This document shows, piece after piece, positions 54,916 to 63,508 of a stretch of 64,000 nt of DNA; the stretch's first letter is position 1, and each line of letters starts with the position of its first letter. Under the pieces are notes generated by a model. That model saw nothing but the letters and a program-made list of their open reading frames with translations. It was not told where the DNA came from and did not search any database. The position numbers and the translations under genes were made by a program. The stretch is from Microbulbifer flavimaris (GTDB lineage Bacteria; Pseudomonadota; Gammaproteobacteria; Pseudomonadales; Cellvibrionaceae), in NCBI RefSeq assembly GCF_001641755.2, contig NZ_LRFG02000004.1:62001-126000 (forward strand), given 5' to 3'.

Positions 54916-55731
54916 ATGCCGTACACCCCCAGCGAACTCAGCAAACCCATCACCGTACAGACACTGCGCAAGATGAAGGAGGATGGTGAGAAGTTCATCA
55001 CCGTCGCCCTTTATGACGCGCCCATGGCAGCCATGGCACAACGCACCGGTGTAGAGGCAGTACTGGTCGGGGACTCTCTGGGCATGACGGTGCTCGGTTA
55101 TGACAGCACCATCCCCGTCACCATGGAACAGATGATTTACCACGTGGAAGCGGTGGCCCGCGGCAACAAAAAATCCCTGATCATGGGGGATATGCCCTTC
55201 ATGACTTATGCCACTCCGGAGCAGGCGCTCGCCAACGCCACCCGCATCATGCAGGCGGGGGCCCATATGGTGAAAATCGAGGGCGGAGCCTGGCTGGCTG
55301 AGACCGTAAAGATTCTCACCGACCGCGGCATTCCCGTCTGTGCCCACCTGGGGCTGACACCGCAATCTGTGCACAAACTGGGCGGTTTCCGCGTACAGGG
55401 GCGGGACGAGGACACTGCCGGCCAGATCCTCACGGATGCGGCAGAGCTGGATGAGGCGGGCGCTGACCTGCTGGTATTGGAGTGCGTTCCGGCGCAACTG
55501 GCCAAGCGCATTACCGACAGCGTCTCCATGCCCACCATCGGTATCGGCGCGGGTCGCGATACCGACGCACAGGTGCTGGTGATCAACGATATTCTCGGCC
55601 TGACCGAAAAACCGCCGAAATTTTCCAAGAACTTTCTCGTCGAAGCCGGCGATATTCCCGGTGCACTGCACAAGTATGCCGCAGATGTGAAAAACGGCAT
55701 TTTCCCCGAAGACAGCCACACCTTTTCCTGA
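54916..55731 (+). CDS. panB: 3-methyl-2-oxobutanoate hydroxymethyltransferase
   Basis: First step of pantothenate synthesis, making ketopantoate from ketoisovalerate. A 271-residue TIM barrel with VGDSLGMTVLGYDSTIPVT (metal-binding Asp), MGDMPFMTY, KIEGGAW, CAHLGLTPQSVHKLGG with its catalytic-region Glu-bearing LVLECVP, and IGIGAGRDTDAQVLV. It starts 5 bp after the kinase gene. panC, its usual neighbour, does not follow. Confidence 0.97.
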   Translation: MPYTPSELSKPITVQTLRKMKEDGEKFITVALYDAPMAAMAQRTGVEAVLVGDSLGMTVLGYDSTIPVTMEQMIYHVEAVARGNKKSLIMGDMPFMTYATPEQALANATRIMQAGAHMVKIEGGAWLAETVKILTDRGIPVCAHLGLTPQSVHKLGGFRVQGRDEDTAGQILTDAAELDEAGADLLVLECVPAQLAKRITDSVSMPTIGIGAGRDTDAQVLVINDILGLTEKPPKFSKNFLVEAGDIPGALHKYAADVKNGIFPEDSHTFS

Positions 55732-55761
55732 GCCCGAGACCGACTGAACCCGAGGTAAGAA

Positions 55762-56556
55762 ATGGAATTCGATCGACTCTTCCCCAATTGGCGCTCCGGC
55801 GGTGCCGTGCACATTCCGGAGGGCTGGGCGCAGGGGCGAGCCACCTTTGGCGGACTGGTAGCGGCCATGCTGCACGAGCCCATGTCGGGGCGGGTCTCCG
55901 GCGACGCCAGCCTGCGCTCCATCACGTTTTCATTCATAGCACCGGCAGAGCCCGGTGATCTGCAACTCGATACAGATGTGCTACGCGCAGGCAAATCGGT
56001 GACCCAGGTGGAGGGACGCGCTCTCCAGAATGGTCAGCCGGTCCTGGCTGCTCTGGCGAGCTTCGGTTGTGGCCGGCAATCTTCCGTGCACGCGGAAATG
56101 GCGCCGGCACCGGAATTCCCCTCACCGGACCAGTGCCCTGCCCTGCCGGATATCCCCGGCCTGGTTCCGGAGTTTACCCGTCACTTCGACTACCGCTTCG
56201 CCCGCGGTGCCATGCCCTTCTCGGGTAGCCACGTGCGTGAACTGGGTGGCTGGGTGCGTTTCCGTCATGAGGAAACCAGCGGCGCGCCCGCGGCAATTGG
56301 CCACCTGCTGGCACTTATCGATGCCTGGCCTCCCGCGCTGCTGCCCATGCTGAGCCAGCCGGCGCCCGCCAGCTCGCTCACCTGGACCATCGAATTTATG
56401 GAGCCGCTGTCCGATAAGCCGGCGACGGAATGGTGGCAATACCTGGCCGAGGTGGAACAGGCAGCGGATGGTTACGGGGTGATCGGGGCAAAGCTCTGGG
56501 ACAGCAGCGGCCGCCTCTGTGCCTTTACCCGGCAAACAGTGACCGTATTCGGCTGA
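55762..56556 (+). CDS. Acyl-CoA thioesterase-like (double hot-dog) protein
   Basis: A 264-residue protein of the TesB-like / 4HBT_3 type with two hot-dog halves. The N-half has GRATFGGLVAAMLHEPM and the C-half has GHLLALIDAWPPALLPML and LTWTIEFMEPL, the helix regions of the fold. The substrate is unknown. It follows panB by 30 bp and may be cotranscribed; the next gene converges. Confidence 0.8.
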   Translation: MEFDRLFPNWRSGGAVHIPEGWAQGRATFGGLVAAMLHEPMSGRVSGDASLRSITFSFIAPAEPGDLQLDTDVLRAGKSVTQVEGRALQNGQPVLAALASFGCGRQSSVHAEMAPAPEFPSPDQCPALPDIPGLVPEFTRHFDYRFARGAMPFSGSHVRELGGWVRFRHEETSGAPAAIGHLLALIDAWPPALLPMLSQPAPASSLTWTIEFMEPLSDKPATEWWQYLAEVEQAADGYGVIGAKLWDSSGRLCAFTRQTVTVFG

Positions 56557-56576
56557 TCGCGCTCAGGACAAAAAGC

Positions 56577-57569
56577 TCAGAGCCACTTACGCCAGCGAAA
56601 CACCAGCACCTGCAGCGCAACCGCAACCAGAAGCAGGCCGGTGAACCAGAAAAAAGCGTCGGGATTGTCTGCGCCCGGTATCCCGCCAACATTGATGCCC
56701 AGAAGACCGGTAAGAAAACCCAGCGGCAGGAAAATAGCGGCCACGACCGAGAGCACGTACATGCGGCTGTTGAGCTGCTCGGAATTGCGGCTCAGCAGCT
56801 CCTCCTGGGTCACCGCCGCCCTCTCCCGCACCGCGTCGATATCCTCGATATGCCGCTGCAAGCGGTCACTCACCTCGCGCAGGCGAATACGGCTAGCCTC
56901 ATCGAACCAGGCGACCTTTTCCACCAGCAGCCGCGATAGTGCTTCCCGCTGCGGCGCCAGGTAGCGACGCAGGGTAATGGTCTGCTTGCGCAGCTGGGCC
57001 AGCTCCGAACGCAGGCTGCCGCCGCCGGTCTCGAGCACACGGTCCTCCAGTTCATCGATATCGCTTTCGAATCTATCGACCGTGTCACTCATGCGCCATA
57101 CCAGCAAGTCGGTCAGGGCGACCAGTAGCTCCGCGGTGCCCTGCGGTCCGCGACCCGCTTCCAGCGATCCCAGCAGGTCCCCGACCGACAACAGGCGCCG
57201 CTTGCGGGTGCTGATGATGCGATGCTCCTCGACCCACAGGCGAACGGAAACCATATCCTCAGGCTGGGACTGTGGATTCAGGTTGACGCCGCGCAGCGCG
57301 ATCAGCAGTCCGTCCCCCACCGGTAGAGTACGTGGGCGGGTCTCTTCCGTCAGCAGCGCTTCCGCAACCAGCGGATCGACATCCGCCTCCTTGCCCAGCC
57401 AATGCCGAACGGGTTCACTGGTGTAATCAAAATGTAGCCACAGGGCACCCTGAGTGGGATCCCAGTGCGCGACCTCTTCCCAGTCGAGATGACGGCCGCC
57501 GCCCTGCCTGTCCAACAGATAGGCATGGATCAAACCGGTATCCGCCGGCGCTAAATCCTGTCCGGGCAT
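56577..57569 (-). CDS. zntB: Zinc/magnesium transporter ZntB-like (CorA family)
   Basis: A 330-residue CorA-type metal channel. A large N-terminal cytoplasmic domain and long coiled-coil helices (~190-270) precede two C-terminal transmembrane segments with the pore motif GINVGGIP between them (G-I-N in place of the usual G-M-N, as in ZntB). ATG at 57569 with GGAG upstream (MPGQDLAPAD); the longer frame overlaps the mutarotase gene and is rejected. Confidence 0.9.
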   Translation of the reverse strand: MPGQDLAPADTGLIHAYLLDRQGGGRHLDWEEVAHWDPTQGALWLHFDYTSEPVRHWLGKEADVDPLVAEALLTEETRPRTLPVGDGLLIALRGVNLNPQSQPEDMVSVRLWVEEHRIISTRKRRLLSVGDLLGSLEAGRGPQGTAELLVALTDLLVWRMSDTVDRFESDIDELEDRVLETGGGSLRSELAQLRKQTITLRRYLAPQREALSRLLVEKVAWFDEASRIRLREVSDRLQRHIEDIDAVRERAAVTQEELLSRNSEQLNSRMYVLSVVAAIFLPLGFLTGLLGINVGGIPGADNPDAFFWFTGLLLVAVALQVLVFRWRKWL

Positions 57570-57618
57570 CCTGCTCTCCTGTGGTTGAAATCGGGAAGCT
57601 ATCTCGCGCAGTGGGTGG

Positions 57619-58491
57619 TTACTCTTGGCTAAATGCCAGCTTGGCGGAACGGCTTTCACCCGGAGCGAGATTCCAGCTGTCCGCAAAGGCATTGCCGTGC
57701 TCAACACAGACAAAGCCGCGATAGTGGTCCCCCACATCAGGCAAGGTCGCAGCCAGTTCCGCACCGGGGTTCCAAGTAATCACCGTATCGCAGCCCTCGC
57801 TGGCGGTCGTGATCGGGCTCGGTAGCTGGATACGTTGCCGATCGGGCGCGCTTTCGAATACCCGGTCCACCTCTCCCGGGAAAGCCAGCGCACCCTCTAA
57901 CCTGGCCCTGGTGAGGCCGCGGGTGTTATCGAGGTAACCCTGCCCCTCCAGGCCCAGTACGTGGACGGATGCCACATCCTCGACAGCAAAATAGGTATGC
58001 CAGGCCCAGCTGAACTTTGCGCTGTCTGCGCCCGTATTCTGCAGCTCCAGCTCGAGGCCAAGGGTTTCACCAAGCGTCATGGTATAGCGGCAGAGAAAAT
58101 CAGAATCGAACAGGGCATCGGCATCGTGGCGGTAAGTGAACACCAACTGCACTTCGCCGTCCGCCAGAATTTCGGCGCTGTCCAAGCTCCAGGGGCGGCT
58201 GCGGACCAGGCCGTGCTTGGGCTTGTCTTTATCCGGATGGATACCAAACCAGGGCAGGCACAGCGGAATGCCGCCGCGAACTGCCTTGCCACGCTCAAAG
58301 CCCGCACGCGGGCTGAGCCAGAGCAGCGGCTCCTTGCCTTTGCCCTGAAACTCCAGCAGCTGAGCGCCCTGCTCCGCGATCACGGCACGGCAGAGCGGGG
58401 TCTCCACCACGTACAGTGGTAATCCGGGCTTTCCGTATTGTTCCCCGCTATCCACACGCTGGATCGCCTCACGGCTTGCGGCTTCAGTCAT
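57619..58491 (-). CDS. D-hexose-6-phosphate mutarotase (YeaD family)
   Basis: A 290-residue aldose-1-epimerase-like protein acting on glucose-6-phosphate anomers. Family motifs: LWLSPRAGFERGKAVRGGIP, the catalytic His in WAWHTYFAV, and FVCVEHGN near the C-terminus. It overlaps the GFA-family gene upstream by 4 bp (ATGA). Confidence 0.92.
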   Translation of the reverse strand: MTEAASREAIQRVDSGEQYGKPGLPLYVVETPLCRAVIAEQGAQLLEFQGKGKEPLLWLSPRAGFERGKAVRGGIPLCLPWFGIHPDKDKPKHGLVRSRPWSLDSAEILADGEVQLVFTYRHDADALFDSDFLCRYTMTLGETLGLELELQNTGADSAKFSWAWHTYFAVEDVASVHVLGLEGQGYLDNTRGLTRARLEGALAFPGEVDRVFESAPDRQRIQLPSPITTASEGCDTVITWNPGAELAATLPDVGDHYRGFVCVEHGNAFADSWNLAPGESRSAKLAFSQE

Positions 58492-58904
58492 TTCTTCCCT
58501 ACCTTACTCAAATGCGCCAGGGCGCCTGCATTGGCCTCCCAGTGCTGCCCGTCAAACGGTTCCAGCCGCGTGCCCTCTGGCACCTTATCCAGACAGCGCA
58601 GGTTGATACTGAAACCATCAGGATTCGAACGCGGCACATAGAAAGACTTCACACCACAGTGGCGACAGAAGTAGTGCTTGGCCACGCCGGTGTTGAAGGT
58701 GTAACAGTGCAAATTTTCATTGCCTCTGAGCAAGTCAAAATGCTCCGCAGCAACAATCAGATGCTGAAATCCCACCATCTGGCACATGGAGCAATTGCAC
58801 TCATGGGCCACGGGGGTTTCGCCGACACCGGTCACCACGGTTGCGCGGAAGCGCACGGCACCGCAGTGACACCCGCCCTGCAGCGACCACTCACTTCGAC
58901 TCAT
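58488..58904 (-). CDS. GFA family (CENP-V/GFA domain) zinc protein
   Basis: A 138-residue protein of the GFA/CENP-V type. Zinc-binding cysteines in GGCHCGAVRF, HECNCSMCQMVG and YFCRHCGVKSF. Members are annotated as glutathione-dependent formaldehyde-activating enzymes, though that activity has been questioned; no formaldehyde genes are nearby. ATG at 58904. It overlaps both neighbours (14 bp upstream, 4 bp downstream), so the three genes form one transcription unit. Confidence 0.9.
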   Translation of the reverse strand: MSRSEWSLQGGCHCGAVRFRATVVTGVGETPVAHECNCSMCQMVGFQHLIVAAEHFDLLRGNENLHCYTFNTGVAKHYFCRHCGVKSFYVPRSNPDGFSINLRCLDKVPEGTRLEPFDGQHWEANAGALAHLSKVGKK

Positions 58905-59553
58905 GGGACTTCCTATCAGCGATTTCAAACAGTGGCCGCCCCCAGAGCAGCGTCATTACGCCGAGCGCCAGCAACAAGTGAAACCAGTTCATGCGCGCAA
59001 GCCCCAGCAGCCTGGAAGGCCCTGTGCCAATAATGGTGGAAGCGACAATCACCAGTACCGGACCAGCGGCGAGCAGCAGTGCTTCACCCCGACTCAGCCG
59101 GTGCCCGCGCAAACGCGCCAGCAAGGCCACCGCGAGCCACCCGGCAAGGCCGATACTGGACCAGAGCGAGCTCACGGAACCAGCAGGAATAAGCCCGGAC
59201 TCCATGGCCCCCAACGCAGAGCCAGTTAACAGCACCAGCGCCACATACGCCGGCGCACGGCTCTGGCGGCCCATTGCGGGCGCGAAGTAAACCCACAACA
59301 GCGCCAAACCAATACTGGAGAAAGTCAGGAAGCCGGACAGGCGGGACAGGGCCCGGTGCAACTCCGTCACCTGAGGGTCGACACCGTAGCGATAAGCACC
59401 CACAAACGCCGCCAGGGCCAGCGCGAGGCAGCCGGCCACCACCAACAGCGCGGGAGACTGGGAACGCTCCCGGGCCAGATACCAGTATTGGTTAGCGACC
59501 AGCAACGCCGCCAGTGCCAGCAGAACCTCTGCCAGCCAGTAACTGCTACCCAA
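58891..59553 (-). CDS. Multi-spanning membrane protein of unknown function
   Basis: A 220-residue hydrophobic protein with about seven predicted transmembrane segments (roughly residues 7-25, 35-53, 69-88, 98-115, 125-145, 158-175, 187-203). No motif recognised beyond a G-x-x-R-L-L-G-like loop. It is the first gene of the unit with the GFA-family protein and mutarotase. Confidence 0.7.
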   Translation of the reverse strand: MGSSYWLAEVLLALAALLVANQYWYLARERSQSPALLVVAGCLALALAAFVGAYRYGVDPQVTELHRALSRLSGFLTFSSIGLALLWVYFAPAMGRQSRAPAYVALVLLTGSALGAMESGLIPAGSVSSLWSSIGLAGWLAVALLARLRGHRLSRGEALLLAAGPVLVIVASTIIGTGPSRLLGLARMNWFHLLLALGVMTLLWGRPLFEIADRKSHESK

Positions 59554-59662
59554 GGGCGACCTCCATCAAGACCGGTTCTTATTCGAATGGTCTCGATGAT
59601 AACTGATGTGAACTGGAGGTCACAGCCACGTAAATCGGCCGGGCAAGAGGAGTAAAAATAGA

Positions 59663-59686
59663 AATGCCCCGGTGAACCGGAGCATT
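59663..59686 (-). terminator. Rho-independent terminator of the Oar-like receptor gene
   Basis: Stem AATGCCCCGG/CCGGAGCATT (59663-59672, 59677-59686; one T-G wobble) runs on the minus strand into a T-rich tract (59653-59661). A second perfect 9-bp hairpin ATGCCCCGC/GCGGGGCAT (59731-59751) lies directly after the receptor stop. Confidence 0.8.
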
Positions 59687-59757
59687 CTGTTGGGAGGCAG
59701 ATTAAAAACCTGCCGATCAAGAGCTAACCGATGCCCCGCAGAGCGGGGCATCTCTGG

Positions 59758-62700
59758 TTAGAAGTCGACGCCGAAGGACAGCTGCAGGCGACGGGAGTTG
59801 TAGTAGCGGCGGTATTCACCGAAGTCATAGAACCGACCACGCAGTTTTTGCTGCGGATCGTAACCGGTCTGCCGGTCGAACACATTGAACAGATCCGCAC
59901 GCACTTTCAGGGTGTAATCACCAAACACCTGGAAGTTCTGGGTGTAGTTCAGGTCCAACTGCCAGTGGCTCGGAGTACGGCGACTACCAGCCTTCTCGCC
60001 GTAGGCACCACTATCGTTCCACCAGGCCGGCTCATAGCCATAGACGGTACCATCCATTACCTGCCAAGCGTGGCCAGACTGGTAAAGCAAATAGGCACCT
60101 ACGTTGGCATTCCAGTCAGTGGTGTAATAACCGAACGCCTTAAAGATATGAGGACGGTCACCGGTCAGGGTACCTTCGCGATTATCCCAGATATTCAGGG
60201 TTTCCCAGTCCATCAGGCTGGAGGAGCCCACGAATAATGATGCATCGTTGCTATAAGAGCTGGTGTTGTCCTGGTCAAAGTTACCGGAGTAACGGCTACG
60301 GACGTATGACGCGTTCAGGTAAGTGCGATCACCAACCCACTCAGCTTCCAGGCTCGCTTCCCAGTACTTGGTATAAGCGCCGTCGATCTGAGCGATCACG
60401 TAGGAAGAGGTGGACGGCAACTCTTCGCGAATCTTGGCCATCTCATCTGCAGAGTAGGCATAGAACTCCTCGGCAGCGACATCAGCCGGGATACGTTCAG
60501 GCTGATTGAAGTACCATCCAGACGGTGTGTAGTAGGGCGTGTCTTCCCAGTAATTGTCGTTCTCGCGGTAACGCACGTGAGCACGAATGTTCAGACCTTC
60601 CATCACATTGCGCGTAGTACCCAGCGTAAGTTCTTCCATCAGGCGCGGGTCCATGTCTTTTTCAAACACCTTGCCGCTGGAACCGGAAGCCGGGTTGTAG
60701 GCCAGGAAGTCACCGTTCTCGTCGAAGTACACGCTCAGGGAGCGGCGGCTGTTACGCGCCCAGGAAGCCGCGCGGGCCAGGGAGCTGACGGACGGGTTGT
60801 AGTGGCCATAGTTCAGGAACACAGTGTCTTCCGCGTCGTTGTATCGATAGGTCACACCCAGGCGGGGCTGGATCATGTCCTTCCAATCGACGCGATACAT
60901 CTCGTACTTGTTACCTGCGTCTTCGACAAAGCCGGAGAAGTTGTTTGCCTCGCGCAGCCCCTCACCGTAGAGGATGTCCTCACTGATCAGGAAGCCAACA
61001 TTGAAGGTGAAGTCGTTCCAGTCGATCTTGTCATTCACCTCGAAGTTGTAATTCTCGGTGAAAGAGTTGATCGGGGAGACCGGCGCACCATCAATGCCCA
61101 GACTCATCTGCTGAATGGAAGCACTGTAGTAAACCGGAGACATTGGGTCGGCATCACCCACAACTGTTGTCGGGTCGACGCCGAGGGAATCGATGGTCTC
61201 CAGACCGCCCAGGACGCGAATGGAGCCCCAGCCGTTGGATAGCGCAGTCAGCTCTTCCTCACCCTCATTCCACTGGAAACCAACGTGAATCTCATGGCTG
61301 GTGCTGCCCCACTCCAGATTGTGGTCCAGGGCCATCTCGAAGCTCTTGCGATAGAAGTTCTGCTCCCAGATGCTGCTGTAGGCACCAACGCCGCCGCCGC
61401 CCATGACGTCACCGGCATCGTTAATGTAGCCGTACTGATTGATGATCGGCTGCACGAATGCATCAAAATCGGGGTTGTCGCCGGTCGGTACCGGGACACT
61501 GAGATAACCCATGTCTGCCAGATTGTTGGTATCCAGGCCGGCAGCAAGGTCAGGTTGTACTCCCAGCAGGCGGTCCGGCTGATCGGCACCCTCCTGCGCA
61601 TAGCTGGTCAGCTGGGCGGTGAAGGTAGTGCTGTCATTAATCACCCAGGAGCCGTCCAGAGTGATCACCTCCATTGTGGACTTGCTACCCAGTGAGACGG
61701 AATCCGCCTCATTGGCGCCGATTGAGGCACCTTCGTCGATCCGCTCAGAAGTACGGAAGCTACCATTCAGCAGGATATCGTCAGTAGCGGCCCATGTCAG
61801 CTTGCCGAAGTACTCATCACGCTCACTGGTAAAATCCTTAACATCGCCATACGCGGTGGCCTTGTTATCACGGTCAGACCGCGGGCCATAGTAAGAACCA
61901 TAGAAGAACAGCTGGTCCTCAATCAGCGGGCCGCTAGCGTACATAGTGGTCCAGCTCTGGTTCAGCTCGTACTCGACCCCATCATTATTCTCACCGACAA
62001 AATCCTTCGGCATCATCTTGTGTTCAAAGCCGGCATGGAACTCATTGGTACCTGACTTTGACTTGGAATCCACTGAGAAACCGCCGGAGCGATTAAAACC
62101 GATGGCGTTGGAACCGCCACGATCTACAGTCACCATCTCGATATCGTGGCTAGACGGCTCGGCGGACAGTGTACCGAACATCGGCAGTGTGATATTCACA
62201 CCATCAAAGGCGTAAGTGTTGTCTTGACCAGAACCACCGGCGTTGGCACCGCGTACCGCATTTTCGGTGTACTGCACGCCCGGGATCAGCTTCATCATAT
62301 CGCGGTAGTTAGTGCCGATCGGCACGCCGTCGACCACGTCAGAGCCCAAGGCATTGGACAGACTCGCTTCGCCTCCCACCACGATCTGCTGGCCGGTTAC
62401 TTCAATCTCTTCCAAGCTATTGGCATCTGCCTCCGGCACCATGACCACACTGACATTAGACTTCTGGTCCAGGAGTACACGGGCAGTTACGGAGCGGGTA
62501 ATACCATCCTCAGTGGAGAATTCCAGCGTATAAGTACCGGGAATCAGAGCCGGAAGCTTAAATTCGCCATCCTCACCAGTGGTAGCGGTTCGGCCACGGG
62601 GCATCACCGGGCTGGTGGCCTTGACGGTTACACCGGCAGCTTCGACGCCGGCATCGAGAAATACCTTACCCTCGATGCTACCGGATTGCTGCGCCATAAC

Positions 62701-62796
62701 GGCTGCAGAGAAAAGTGTGCCTGCAGCAACGACAGCTGCGCGGGTGAGGGAACCCACACCGGCAACTGAGCTACTCAGCTTATTTTTTTGGAACAT
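59758..62796 (-). CDS. TonB-dependent receptor, Oar-like, with carboxypeptidase-regulatory domain
   Basis: A 1012-residue outer-membrane receptor. The signal peptide ends near A-A-V-M-A (residue ~35). Residues ~36-120 are a carboxypeptidase-regulatory (Cna-B-like) beta-sandwich (GSIEGKVFLDAGVEAAGVTV). A TonB-box-like EEIEVTG, plug (RDMMKLIPGVQYTENAVRG, NTYAFDGVNIT), and barrel ending in LSFGVDF follow. This layout is that of Oar proteins. ATG at 62796; the frame's longer extension is rejected because it is in the leader and rich in charged, non-signal residues. Ligand unknown. Confidence 0.9.
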   Translation of the reverse strand: MFQKNKLSSSVAGVGSLTRAAVVAAGTLFSAAVMAQQSGSIEGKVFLDAGVEAAGVTVKATSPVMPRGRTATTGEDGEFKLPALIPGTYTLEFSTEDGITRSVTARVLLDQKSNVSVVMVPEADANSLEEIEVTGQQIVVGGEASLSNALGSDVVDGVPIGTNYRDMMKLIPGVQYTENAVRGANAGGSGQDNTYAFDGVNITLPMFGTLSAEPSSHDIEMVTVDRGGSNAIGFNRSGGFSVDSKSKSGTNEFHAGFEHKMMPKDFVGENNDGVEYELNQSWTTMYASGPLIEDQLFFYGSYYGPRSDRDNKATAYGDVKDFTSERDEYFGKLTWAATDDILLNGSFRTSERIDEGASIGANEADSVSLGSKSTMEVITLDGSWVINDSTTFTAQLTSYAQEGADQPDRLLGVQPDLAAGLDTNNLADMGYLSVPVPTGDNPDFDAFVQPIINQYGYINDAGDVMGGGGVGAYSSIWEQNFYRKSFEMALDHNLEWGSTSHEIHVGFQWNEGEEELTALSNGWGSIRVLGGLETIDSLGVDPTTVVGDADPMSPVYYSASIQQMSLGIDGAPVSPINSFTENYNFEVNDKIDWNDFTFNVGFLISEDILYGEGLREANNFSGFVEDAGNKYEMYRVDWKDMIQPRLGVTYRYNDAEDTVFLNYGHYNPSVSSLARAASWARNSRRSLSVYFDENGDFLAYNPASGSSGKVFEKDMDPRLMEELTLGTTRNVMEGLNIRAHVRYRENDNYWEDTPYYTPSGWYFNQPERIPADVAAEEFYAYSADEMAKIREELPSTSSYVIAQIDGAYTKYWEASLEAEWVGDRTYLNASYVRSRYSGNFDQDNTSSYSNDASLFVGSSSLMDWETLNIWDNREGTLTGDRPHIFKAFGYYTTDWNANVGAYLLYQSGHAWQVMDGTVYGYEPAWWNDSGAYGEKAGSRRTPSHWQLDLNYTQNFQVFGDYTLKVRADLFNVFDRQTGYDPQQKLRGRFYDFGEYRRYYNSRRLQLSFGVDF

Positions 62797-63436
62797 GAGA
62801 AAGTCTCCCAGACAGTTGTTGTATTTATACTGCTGGGGCGAAAACCTCTCGCCCCTGAATTTTCGGCCCAGCTGCCGGATGCTCTGTATTTGCCTGAGCT
62901 TTAGTGGCCCCCGCCACACCGATAAACCTGTACCCCAAGTTCAGGTTCTGTCACCACAAGCTAAATACTTTATGTGCTGGCTTATTTTTCGAAGGAATAT
63001 CTTATTCCTCGCCAGCATTGTGCGAAAAAAATTCCCACGCGGCGAGAGCTAGATCATAAAAATTTCAGAAAAATATTACCGAATGACAACATTGTCAGGA
63101 CTGGCAGATCAATAAATAAGCGAAAGGTTAATTTCGGACAAATTGTGTAAGGATTTGTAGCGGCGAATGTGACGAAGCTTGCGGATAACTTTGTCACGGC
63201 CGACGCCAAGCCTGAATAATAATTGGTACAAACGCGCAATCTAGCGACTAATTTTCACTCTTTTTGCACATTTAAACTTCGCGCCAGCGCGGTGCAGGCG
63301 CAGTATTCCTTTAAATTAATGCCCCATAAAGAGTCAGGACGAATAATTTATGCGATTACTGGTGTTTTCCCTCACTGCGCAGCACTGAGGCAGTGTTATC
63401 AGAAGCAAGCGCACCAGGGATCTTTCCAGTGGGCAC
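62797..63436. other. Long AT-rich region upstream of the Oar-like receptor
   Basis: No gene is credible in 62797-63436. It is AT-rich, with the TGACA palindrome at 63084-63097 the only clear element. It presumably carries the receptor promoter and a long leader. Confidence 0.6.
63084..63097. promoter_or_regulatory. Candidate LacI-type operator upstream of the Oar-like receptor
   Basis: TGACAACATTGTCA is a near-perfect 14-bp palindrome of the same TGACA-N4-TGTCA form as 19217-19230 upstream of the other TonB-dependent receptor. It lies 288 bp before the receptor start. Confidence 0.4.
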
Positions 63437-63465
63437 AAAAAAGCCCGGCTGTGCCGGGCTTTTTT
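63437..63465 (-). terminator. Rho-independent terminator of pnp
   Basis: Perfect 13-bp stem (63437-63449 with 63453-63465; AAAAAAGCCCGGC) with a 3-nt loop, A-run and T-run on either side, 44 bp past the pnp stop. Confidence 0.92.
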
Positions 63466-63508
63466 GGCTTCGGGCAGTCAGAGCTGCCTGTTCAGGCCAG
63501 CGGAGCGG

